A DNA stretch of 64,000 nucleotides from DAIODI01 sp046349255 (GTDB lineage: Bacteria > Pseudomonadota > Alphaproteobacteria > Rhizobiales > Aestuariivirgaceae), in NCBI GenBank assembly GCA_046349255.1, contig JAXMCR010000003.1:124001-188000 (forward strand), written 5' to 3'. Within the stretch, counting starts at the first letter, position 1; each line of letters opens with the position of its first letter. The position numbers and the translations under genes were made by a program. The notes beneath the pieces were generated by a model, which saw only the letters and a program-made list of their open reading frames with translations, did no database searches and was not told the origin of the DNA. Positions 32,092-40,038 of this stretch are shown one piece after another.

Positions 32092-33611
32092 GCGGCAAGA
32101 AGGATTTCGACATCGCTCCGCCGCGCTTCAAGCCGGTGGCGGTGGTGGATATCGGTTCGAACTCGGTGCGCCTCGTCGTCTACGACGGTCTGCGCCGCGC
32201 ACCGACCCCGGTCCTCAACGAGAAGGTGCTCTGCGGCCTCGGCCGCGGCGTCGCCGTGTCCGGGGAACTGCACCAGGATGGCGTGCGCCGCGCACTCGAA
32301 GCGCTGCGGCGCTTCCGCGCCCTGTGCCGGCAGATCGGCGTGGAGCAGATTTTTGCGGTGGCGACGGCCGCATCGCGGGAGGCGAAGAACGGCCCGGCCT
32401 TCATCGCCCAGGCAAAAGCCGAACTCGGCGCCGAGATCCAGGTGCTGACGGGAAAGCGCGAGGCGGAGCTCGCCGCGCACGGCGTGATGTCGGGCATCCT
32501 CGACGCCGACGGCGTGGTGGGCGACCTCGGCGGCGGCAGCCTCGAGCTGATCGACATTCGCGACGGCGCGATCCAGGACGGCGTGACGCTGCCGCTCGGC
32601 CCCTTGCGGTTGATCGACCTCTCGGGCGGCTCGATCGCCAAGGCGCGCGACATCGTCAACGAGGTGCTGAAGTCGACGCCGATCATCGGGCGGCTGAAGG
32701 GGCGGCCGTTCTATGCGGTGGGCGGCACGTGGCGCAACATCGCGCGGCTGCACATGGGCCAGACCGGTTATCCGCTGCCCGTGCTGCACCAGTACCGGAT
32801 GAACCGCGAGGCGGCGCGCTCGGTCGCGAGCCTCGTCGCGGGGCTTTCGCCCAACACCCTGAAGGACATTCGCGCGCTCTCGAAGAGCCGCGCCGACACG
32901 CTGCCGTTCGGCGCGCTGGTGCTCGAGCGCATCCTTGCCGAGACGAAGGCGTCCGGCGTGGTGATCTCGGCGCTCGGCGTGCGCGAGGGGCTCCTGTTCG
33001 ACGAACTGAAGCGCAAGAAGCGCGAGGCCGATCCGCTGATGGCGGGCGCGTGGGATTTTGCGCGGCGCTACTCGCGTTCGCCGGCGCACGAGCTCGAACT
33101 CGCCGACTGGACGGACCAGCTCCCGGCCGAGGGGCTGATTTCGGAAAGCCCGGCCGAGCGCCGGCTCAGGCACGCGGCCTGCATGCTCGCCGACATCAGC
33201 TGGCGGGCGCACCCCGACTACCGCGGCGGGCGGTCGCTGATGATGATCTCGCAGTCGGCGCTCGTCGGCATCGACCATCCCGAGCGCGTGTTCCTCGCGC
33301 TGACGATCTTCTTCCGCTACGAGGGCTCCTCCAGCGAGGATGCGCCGGGCGACCTCGTGCGGCTGATCCCGGAGGACTGGGTGGAGCGCGCCCGCGTGCT
33401 CGCCGCCGCGATGCGGCTCGCCTACGTGCTCACCGCCGCGATGCCGGGGCTTTTGCCGGACATCCGCCTGAAGGCGCCCGCCGGAAAGGCGCTGACGCTG
33501 ATCCTGCCGCCGAAGGTCGCCGACCTGATGGGCGAGACGGTGCAGAAGCGGATGGACCAGCTGGCAGGCCTGCTCGGCCGCTCCGGAACGGTGGAACTGG
33601 CGACCGGCTGA
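32088..33611 (+). CDS. ppx: exopolyphosphatase (Ppx/GppA family)
   Basis: A 507-residue phosphatase of the ASKHA fold that removes terminal phosphate from polyphosphate and may also act on pppGpp. VAVVDIGSNSVRLVVYDG is the first phosphate-binding motif; VVGDLGGGSLELIDI is the second. The C-terminal part belongs to the HD-like extended region of the family (RRLRHAACMLADISWRAHPDYRG). Translation begins at a GTG inside the ppk stop, so the two are coupled. It ends three bases before the convergent rnd stop. Confidence 0.93.
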   Translation: MSGKKDFDIAPPRFKPVAVVDIGSNSVRLVVYDGLRRAPTPVLNEKVLCGLGRGVAVSGELHQDGVRRALEALRRFRALCRQIGVEQIFAVATAASREAKNGPAFIAQAKAELGAEIQVLTGKREAELAAHGVMSGILDADGVVGDLGGGSLELIDIRDGAIQDGVTLPLGPLRLIDLSGGSIAKARDIVNEVLKSTPIIGRLKGRPFYAVGGTWRNIARLHMGQTGYPLPVLHQYRMNREAARSVASLVAGLSPNTLKDIRALSKSRADTLPFGALVLERILAETKASGVVISALGVREGLLFDELKRKKREADPLMAGAWDFARRYSRSPAHELELADWTDQLPAEGLISESPAERRLRHAACMLADISWRAHPDYRGGRSLMMISQSALVGIDHPERVFLALTIFFRYEGSSSEDAPGDLVRLIPEDWVERARVLAAAMRLAYVLTAAMPGLLPDIRLKAPAGKALTLILPPKVADLMGETVQKRMDQLAGLLGRSGTVELATG

Positions 33612-33614
33612 AGC

Positions 33615-34793
33615 TTACTCGGCAGCGAGCTGTGCGGGGCCCGAGACCGGGAAGATCGCGCTCTTGCCGTCGCGGATGCCGATCGCGAGGTGGCCGGCCT
33701 TGATCTCGAGCGCCGTCTCGCCGAACAGCTGGCGCCGCCAGCCGTGGAGCGCGGGGACCTGCTTGTCCTTCCCCGCCGCGATCGCCTCGATGTCGGCGGA
33801 GGAGGCGACGAGTTTCGGCGCGATGCCGTTCGCGTCGCACACGACCTTCAGCGCGAGCTTCAGGATGTCGACGATCGCCGCAGTGCCCTCGGGCAGCGGC
33901 GCATGGTCCTCGGCAAGCGCGGGAAGCTGGTCCTGGTCGGCCGCGAGCCCGTCGCGGATCGCCTTCAGCAGGCCTTCGCCGAGGCGCGAGTTCGCATAGC
34001 CCTTCGGCAGCGCGCGCAGTTCGCGCATCGCTTCCGGCGAGGAGGGCGCCTGCACCACGACCTCGATCAGCGCGTCGTCCTTGATGACGCGGTTGCGCGG
34101 CACGTTGCGCTCCTGCGCCTCGCGCTCGCGCCAGGCGGCGATCGCCATGAGCACGCCCAGCTGGCGCCGGTTCTTCGGCCGGAACTTCAGCCGCTTCCAG
34201 GCGTCGCCCGGCTCCGTGCGGTAGGTTTTCGGCGAGGCGAGCTGCGCCATCTCCTCCTCGAGCCAGCCCTCGCGGCCGGAGGCGTCGAGGTCGGCCTTGA
34301 GCTTCTTGTAGATGACGCGCAGGTGGGTGACGTCGGAGAGCGCGTAGGCGAGCTGCTTCTGTGAGAGCGGCCGGCGGCTCCAGTCGGTGAAGCGCGACGA
34401 CTTGTCGATCTGCGTGCGGGCGAGCTTCCGGGCGAGTACCTCGTAGCTCGCCTGGTCGCCGAAGCCGCACACCATCGCGGCGACCTGCGTGTCGAACATC
34501 GGCTTCGGGATGATGCCGGCCATCGAGTAGACGATTTCGACGTCCTGGCGCGCGGCGTGGAACACCTTCACCACCGCCTCGTCCGCCATCAGCGCGAAGA
34601 ACGGCTTCAGGTCGATGCCCGGCGCCAGCGGATCGACGATCGCCTCGCGCCGCGCGCCCGCGATCTGGATCAGGCACAGCTCCGGCCAGTAGGTCTGCTC
34701 GCGCATGAACTCGGTATCGACCGTGATGAACGGATCGCTGCGGAGCTCGGCGCACAGCGCCTCGAGCGCCTCGGTGGTGGTGATGATGTCCAT
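33615..34793 (-). CDS. rnd: ribonuclease D
   Basis: 3'-5' exoribonuclease that trims tRNA and other stable RNA precursors. The 392-residue protein has a DEDD exonuclease domain with TVDTEFMRE (Asp26, Glu28), VFHAARQDVEIVY and LSDVTHLRVIYKKL, followed by an HRDC domain (residues about 215-300). The start at 34793 follows GGAAGGAA; an in-frame ATG 15 codons upstream was rejected. It is divergent from aspS and convergent with ppx. Confidence 0.94.
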   Translation of the reverse strand: MDIITTTEALEALCAELRSDPFITVDTEFMREQTYWPELCLIQIAGARREAIVDPLAPGIDLKPFFALMADEAVVKVFHAARQDVEIVYSMAGIIPKPMFDTQVAAMVCGFGDQASYEVLARKLARTQIDKSSRFTDWSRRPLSQKQLAYALSDVTHLRVIYKKLKADLDASGREGWLEEEMAQLASPKTYRTEPGDAWKRLKFRPKNRRQLGVLMAIAAWREREAQERNVPRNRVIKDDALIEVVVQAPSSPEAMRELRALPKGYANSRLGEGLLKAIRDGLAADQDQLPALAEDHAPLPEGTAAIVDILKLALKVVCDANGIAPKLVASSADIEAIAAGKDKQVPALHGWRRQLFGETALEIKAGHLAIGIRDGKSAIFPVSGPAQLAAE

Positions 34794-34930
34794 CGGGTTT
34801 CCTTCCGGCAGAAAGCCCGAGTCCGCCCCGAAAATCAAGGCAAGCCCGCCCCGAAACGCGAAAAGCGGCCCCGCACGGTCCGGAATGCCGAAAGATGAGG
34901 CAATCGGCCCTTAACGTGCGGCCCCGTTGC

Positions 34931-34958
34931 TTGACAAATCACCCCTCGCGTGTACCTG
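34931..34958 (+). promoter_or_regulatory. probable sigma-70 promoter of aspS
   Basis: A perfect TTGACA (34931-34936) is followed 16 bases later by TACCTG (34953-34958). The transcript would carry a leader of about 45 bases before aspS. The -10 is poor, but TTGACA in this position is unlikely by chance. Confidence 0.5.
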
Positions 34959-35009
34959 TCCGCCCCGATTTCGCCCATCCGACCGCCCAGCACCCGAAAG
35001 AGCTACGAA

Positions 35010-36791
35010 ATGCACCGGTATCGCACCCAGACCTGCGGCGCGCTGCGCGCCTCCGACGCCGGCGCCACGGTGCGCCTGTCGGGCTGGGTCCACCGGGTGC
35101 GCGACCACGGCGGCGTGCTGTTCATCGACCTGCGCGACCATTACGGCCTCACGCAGGTCGTCGCCGATCCCGATTCGCCCGCCTTCAAGGTGGCCGAGAC
35201 GCTGCGCGCCGAGTGGGTGATCCGCATCGACGGCGTTTGCCGCCCGCGCCCCGCCGGCACCGAGAACCACGAACTGCCCACGGGCCTCGTCGAAGTCTAT
35301 GCCAAGGACATCGAGGTGCTCTCGCAGGCCGCCGAACTGCCGCTGCCGGTGTTCGGCGACCAGGAGTACCCGGAGGACATCCGCCTGAAATACCGGTTCC
35401 TCGACCTCAGGCGCGACCGCATCCACCGCAACATCATCAAGCGCGGGCAGATCATCGATTCGCTCCGCAGGCGGATGAAGGACGCCGGGTTCTTCGAGTT
35501 CCAGACGCCGATCCTCACGGCCTCGAGCCCGGAGGGTGCGCGCGACTTCCTGGTGCCGAGCCGGCTGCATCCCGGCAAGTTCTACGCGCTGCCGCAGGCG
35601 CCGCAGCAGTTCAAGCAGTTGATCATGATGTCGGGCTTCGATCGCTACTTCCAGATCGCGCCCTGCTTCCGCGACGAGGACGCCCGCGCCGACCGCTCGC
35701 CGGGCGAGTTCTACCAGCTCGACATCGAGATGAGCTTCGTCACGCAGGACGACGTGTTCGCCGCCGTCGAGCCGGTGCTGCGCGGCGTGTTCGAGGAGTT
35801 CGGCGGCGGTCGCCCGGTGACGCAGAAGTTCCCGCTGATCGCCTTCCGCGACGCGATCCGCAAGTACGGCTCCGACAAGCCGGACCTTCGAAACCCGATC
35901 GTGATGCAGGCGGTGACCGAGCACTTCGCGGGCTCGGGCTTCAAGGTGTTTGCGGGCATGATCGCGGGCGATCCGAAGGTCGAGGTGTGGGCGATCCCGG
36001 TGAAGGGCGGTGGCAGCCGCGCCTTCTGCGACCGCATGAACGCGTGGGCGCAGCAACAGGGCCAGCCGGGGCTCGGCTACATCTTCTGGCGCGAGGGCGA
36101 GGAGGGCGGCGCCGGACCGATCGCGAAGAACATCGGCCCGGAGCGCGCCGACGCCATCCGCAAGCAGCTGCACCTCGGGGTTGGCGACGCGGCGTTCTTC
36201 GTCGCCGGCAAGCCTGACACGTTCTACAAGTTTGCCGGCGAGGCGCGGAACCGCGCCGCGCGCGAGATGAACCTCGTCGACGAGAACAAGTTCGAGTTCT
36301 GCTGGATCGTCGACTTCCCGATGTACGAGTGGAACGAGGACGAGAAGAAGGTCGACTTCTCGCACAACCCGTTCTCGATGCCGCAGGGCGGCCTCGAGGC
36401 GCTCGAGACCAAGGACCCGCTCGACATCCTCGCCTTCCAGTACGACATCGTCTGCAACGGCATCGAGCTGTCGTCGGGCGCGATCCGCAACCATCGCCCC
36501 GACATCATGAAGAAGGCGTTTGAGATCGCGGGCTATCCAGAAAGCGTGCTGATCGAGAAATTCGGCGGCATGTACCGGGCGTTCCAGTACGGCGCGCCGC
36601 CGCACGGCGGCATCGCGCCGGGCGTTGACCGCATCGTCATGCTGCTCTGCGACGAGACGAACCTGCGCGAGGTCACGCTGTTCCCGATGAACCAGCAGGC
36701 CGAAGACCTGCTGATGGGGGCACCTTCCGAAGTGACGCCCCGCCAGCTGCGCGAACTCCACATCCGCCTGAACCTGCCGGAGAAGAAGTAG
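35010..36791 (+). CDS. aspS: aspartyl-tRNA synthetase
   Basis: Class II synthetase of 593 residues. The N-terminal OB-fold binds the anticodon (GWVHRVRDHGGVLFIDLRDHYGLTQVV), motif 2 is PCFRDEDARADRSPGEFYQLDIEMSF, and the bacterial GAD insertion and motif 3 (GGIAPGVDRIVMLLCDETNLREV) follow. The length is that of the bacterial type. Alphaproteobacterial AspRS can be non-discriminating where the organism lacks AsnRS; that cannot be judged here. The ATG at 35010 is 20 codons inside a longer open frame and has AAAGAG before it. Confidence 0.97.
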   Translation: MHRYRTQTCGALRASDAGATVRLSGWVHRVRDHGGVLFIDLRDHYGLTQVVADPDSPAFKVAETLRAEWVIRIDGVCRPRPAGTENHELPTGLVEVYAKDIEVLSQAAELPLPVFGDQEYPEDIRLKYRFLDLRRDRIHRNIIKRGQIIDSLRRRMKDAGFFEFQTPILTASSPEGARDFLVPSRLHPGKFYALPQAPQQFKQLIMMSGFDRYFQIAPCFRDEDARADRSPGEFYQLDIEMSFVTQDDVFAAVEPVLRGVFEEFGGGRPVTQKFPLIAFRDAIRKYGSDKPDLRNPIVMQAVTEHFAGSGFKVFAGMIAGDPKVEVWAIPVKGGGSRAFCDRMNAWAQQQGQPGLGYIFWREGEEGGAGPIAKNIGPERADAIRKQLHLGVGDAAFFVAGKPDTFYKFAGEARNRAAREMNLVDENKFEFCWIVDFPMYEWNEDEKKVDFSHNPFSMPQGGLEALETKDPLDILAFQYDIVCNGIELSSGAIRNHRPDIMKKAFEIAGYPESVLIEKFGGMYRAFQYGAPPHGGIAPGVDRIVMLLCDETNLREVTLFPMNQQAEDLLMGAPSEVTPRQLRELHIRLNLPEKK

Positions 36792-36830
36792 GCGCGCGCT
36801 CCAGGTGCCTTTGGCGTCTGTGCCGCCGCG

Positions 36831-38024
36831 TCACAACTTGCGTGACGTGTTCGCCTTGATGTCGAGCTTCAGCGCCGGAACGATTTCCATCGACCGCGAA
36901 CTCATGAGGCGGCCGAGGGGAATGGGCGTGTCCGGACTGGCCGTGATGGAAAGCGTGCCCGGTTGGTTGAGGAATGTGGCAGCCGCTTCGCGTGCGGAAG
37001 CAGCGAGGTCCGACCCGAACGGCTGGAGGGCGAATTGTACGGTCTGAGCCACGTTCTGGCTGATCGTCGAGGTCGGAAGGTTGCCCTGCTTGCTCGCCAT
37101 GCTCAGGATGCGGCGTGCAAGCGAGTTGTCCTCGTAATTGAATGTCAGGCTCGACAACGATGTCTTGTCGAGCGCTTTCACAAGCGCCGTCCCGTCGTCG
37201 CTGTCCAACGAGTCGAAGTAAGCGCTCGCGATCGCTGAACGCGCTTCGTTCGTGACGCCGTCGATCACGAGCGCAGTCATGATCGTGCATCCGTCATCGA
37301 TCTTGAACGCGCCATCGAGAGCGTATCGCCCGGCATTGCGGTCGAGCGTGAAACGACCGTCGAAGCCCATCTGGAGACGCTCATAGCCGAGTGCGAGGCC
37401 AAGACCTCCAGAAGGGTCAACCTGCATGACGAGCTTGGAGATTCCGCCGTGCCCGGACATCAATTGCGCGTCCGACCGGTCGATGATCGACGTAAGCGAT
37501 TCCATTGTGACAATGTCTTTCCCGCTGGCGGCGAAGGACAGCGAGTTGATTGCAATGACATCCGCCACGGGCGAAAGTGACCGGATCATCTGGGCGGCCA
37601 TGCGAAGCCCTGAGATCGACGGCGGAGGCGATGTCCCGCTCACGGCCTTTGCAGACCTGAGCCAGTCCGCGAAGGCTGCGGCATTGATCCCCTGAACGGT
37701 AATGGACGACACTTTGGCCGTGTACTCCTGGTAGGTGGTGCTGAGGTCGTTGACGACGATCGCAGTCGGAAAACCGGCTGCGAGACCGTCCACAGACAGG
37801 CTCGTCGCGGTGACGGTGAGGGGGACCTTCTCGCTGGAGAGAACAAGATCATTGGCCACGGGCCGGCCTTCCACGTCGATGACCTCGCCCCACTGCACAC
37901 GCCAGTCCGGGGTGGCATCGAGCATTGAAAGGAACGCCTTGAGCAGGTCCTTGTCGTCGGCCTGCGCCGGGATCGGCAGGACCGTGAGCAGCAGAAGAAG
38001 AATGATCGAGAACAAGCGATGCAT
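36831..38024 (-). CDS. exported protein of unknown function, shorter paralogue
   Basis: I do not recognise a named family. The 397-residue product has a clear signal peptide (MHRLFSIILLLLLTVLPIPAQA). The mature protein is rich in beta-type segments (LTVTATSLSVDG, LVMQVDPSGGLGLALGYERL) and lacks cysteine pairs or catalytic motifs. Its N-terminus (LSMLDATPDWR) and C-terminus (LSITASPDTPIPLGRLM, then an ANTS-type end) align by eye with those of the larger exported protein at 40039-42087, so the two are paralogues. It is probably periplasmic and possibly lipid- or envelope-related, as other large beta-rich exported proteins are. The start at 38024 was chosen for the signal peptide. Confidence 0.7.
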   Translation of the reverse strand: MHRLFSIILLLLLTVLPIPAQADDKDLLKAFLSMLDATPDWRVQWGEVIDVEGRPVANDLVLSSEKVPLTVTATSLSVDGLAAGFPTAIVVNDLSTTYQEYTAKVSSITVQGINAAAFADWLRSAKAVSGTSPPPSISGLRMAAQMIRSLSPVADVIAINSLSFAASGKDIVTMESLTSIIDRSDAQLMSGHGGISKLVMQVDPSGGLGLALGYERLQMGFDGRFTLDRNAGRYALDGAFKIDDGCTIMTALVIDGVTNEARSAIASAYFDSLDSDDGTALVKALDKTSLSSLTFNYEDNSLARRILSMASKQGNLPTSTISQNVAQTVQFALQPFGSDLAASAREAAATFLNQPGTLSITASPDTPIPLGRLMSSRSMEIVPALKLDIKANTSRKL

Positions 38025-38105
38025 GCGCGCCACCGGACCGAATGAAAGGCAGACCCATTTTGGTGTCTCAGCGCGCACAATGCAACTTATACGAGAAAGT
38101 ACAAT

Positions 38106-38135
38106 GCAGCGCCCGGCCAATAGACCGGGCGCTGC
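38106..38135 (-). terminator. 11-bp inverted repeat downstream of the amidotransferase-like gene
   Basis: GCAGCGCCCGG (38106-38116) pairs perfectly with CCGGGCGCTGC (38125-38135) around an 8-base loop, 60 bases after the stop at 38198 on the minus strand. Only scattered T residues follow on that strand, so termination is likely but not certain. It separates the gene from the shorter exported paralogue. Confidence 0.5.
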
Positions 38136-38197
38136 TGTTCCGAGGGCGTAAGGGAGGTCTTTGCGACCCAACCGCGAAGGCCGCCGCCCCCGGTCTT

Positions 38198-39943
38198 TCA
38201 GTCGGCGGATCGATTGCCCCCCGCCGGCCGAAATTCGTTCTTCACGGTGCGCGCCGTGCGCACGAGATCCTTGAGGGCGAGATCAAGCGCCTGCCTGCCA
38301 CCGGTCGCCGCCGCCTTGCGCAGCGTGTCGGAGTCGATCGCCTCGACCGACTTCGGGTCGGGATGCGGCAGCACTTCGCGCAACGCGACGAGCGCGCCGC
38401 CGAGCGCCACATCGAGAAGGGCGTTCCCATCGAACCATTCGAGTTCGCCGAGCTCCGTGCGTTGCTCGACGGGCCCCCACGGATCGATATGCGGGATGAT
38501 GTCCGGCAGCGCGCGCTCCATAACCAGATCGAGAATGAGCTTCATCGTCTGGCAGGCGCCCACGTAGCGGCCCAGCACGTCGCGCGCGTGCCGGCCTATG
38601 AGTTGCAGGACTCCCGGACGGACCTCCGAAACGCGGATCTCGGCGGTCGTCAGCACCGCTTCCATCACGCGGTCGTTCCAGACGATCGACCACGAGAGCC
38701 GCGCGTTCATGCAGGAGATGCGCTCCGGCGGCGAGAGCCAGACGGCGAGGTTCCTGTAGTACGTCTTGATGGCCTCGAAGTGCGCCTGGCCAGCGGCAGT
38801 CGCGAGGAAACCCAGGCGCTTTGCGCTGCCCATCGGAGCGCCGAGATCGCCAACCAGGTTGATGTTGACGAAGTGATGCCAGGTGGCGTCGGTCACCACG
38901 CGGCCGACACCGACACGATGGCCATCGTAGGCGCAGATGCCGCCGAAGGTCTGCCCGACCGTGGGCTGCTTCACGCCGGATCGCGTGCCGGACAGGACCG
39001 TCGATGTCGAGATGATTTCAGGCAGCGGGCGCGATCCGGAGATTGCGTCCGGATACTCCTTCCCCAACGCTCCACCGAAATTCAGCGTCAGGTTGGGGTC
39101 TGATGGCTCGACGCACTGGCCCTCGTGGGGATGGTCGGGCATCACCCGGATCATGCCGTTCGGGCTGCACAGCAGCGGGTGCGGAAAGCTGTAGCGGAAG
39201 AGCCCCGTCCTCCGGCTGTAGAGACGCGGCTGAATATCCTGGGGCACGTCGTCCGACTGGTCGTCGAACTGTGACCCCGCATCGTGGCCGATGCGGTTGG
39301 TATCATTGCGGCGCGGTCCGTCCATGCTGACCTCGTCAACCGACACGTCGCCCGACGTGCCGCTCCAGAGCCGCATGCTGCGGGCCCGCGGGACAGCGCT
39401 GCTCAGCGGCTTGCCGAGCACGCCATGGTCGCCGGTAGCGAACAGTCCGCCCTTGGCGTTCATGTGCAGCGTCAGCGCGCGCAACTCGGTGTCGGAGAGT
39501 CGATCGACGGGCGAGGGGTTGCCGTTCGAGTCGTTGCCGCGGCCGGGAAACGAGGTGGCGATCCCGAACAGGAACACCACGTCGTACATGTTCGTGCCGA
39601 AATGCGACACATTGTCGAAGCGGAACCTGGTGATGCGGTTCGCGATCCGCGGTTCGCCCGCCAGCATCTGCGCGGGTGCGGCGTCGAAGATATGCGCCAG
39701 TGTGATCTTGAAGCGTACGTAGCGTCCCGGCATGTCGAGCAGCGTGCGGATGAAGGTCGACAGGCCAAAGTTCGCATCCGAAAATTCCAACCCGTCGATA
39801 ACGACGAGGACGTCGACGATGCACGGCCGCAAGAAGGGCCAGTAAATCGTGGGGTCGAGATGCACTTCGCGGTCGAAAGCCTTGCGCAGGTCGAGCAGCC
39901 TGCGATTCTCTTCGGTCAGGTGGTCAAGCGTACCGTTCGGCAT
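38198..39943 (-). CDS. protein of unknown function with GATase1/ThuA-like N-terminal region
   Basis: A 581-residue protein without signal peptide or membrane segment, so probably cytosolic. Residues about 43-175 read like a class I glutamine-amidotransferase-like fold: strand IVDVLVVIDG, strand YDVVFLFGI, then LSDTELRALTLHMNAKGGLFATGDHG, the turn-helix-strand shape of ThuA-like proteins. The usual catalytic cysteine elbow is not obvious. The rest, with HPLLCSPNGMIRVMPDHPHEGQC and repeated His/Asp residues, is unassigned. The ATG at 39943 has an excellent GGGAGG site. It is flanked on both sides by the two exported paralogues and reads in the same direction. Confidence 0.6.
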   Translation of the reverse strand: MPNGTLDHLTEENRRLLDLRKAFDREVHLDPTIYWPFLRPCIVDVLVVIDGLEFSDANFGLSTFIRTLLDMPGRYVRFKITLAHIFDAAPAQMLAGEPRIANRITRFRFDNVSHFGTNMYDVVFLFGIATSFPGRGNDSNGNPSPVDRLSDTELRALTLHMNAKGGLFATGDHGVLGKPLSSAVPRARSMRLWSGTSGDVSVDEVSMDGPRRNDTNRIGHDAGSQFDDQSDDVPQDIQPRLYSRRTGLFRYSFPHPLLCSPNGMIRVMPDHPHEGQCVEPSDPNLTLNFGGALGKEYPDAISGSRPLPEIISTSTVLSGTRSGVKQPTVGQTFGGICAYDGHRVGVGRVVTDATWHHFVNINLVGDLGAPMGSAKRLGFLATAAGQAHFEAIKTYYRNLAVWLSPPERISCMNARLSWSIVWNDRVMEAVLTTAEIRVSEVRPGVLQLIGRHARDVLGRYVGACQTMKLILDLVMERALPDIIPHIDPWGPVEQRTELGELEWFDGNALLDVALGGALVALREVLPHPDPKSVEAIDSDTLRKAAATGGRQALDLALKDLVRTARTVKNEFRPAGGNRSAD

Positions 39944-40038
39944 GGGAACCTCCCGCTGTGTGTCCAACAGGGGTGGAGGATGCAGCGCAACCGCATGGGT
40001 CGCTGTGCGTTTTCGCACACGCGGAAGGTGTAGTAGTG

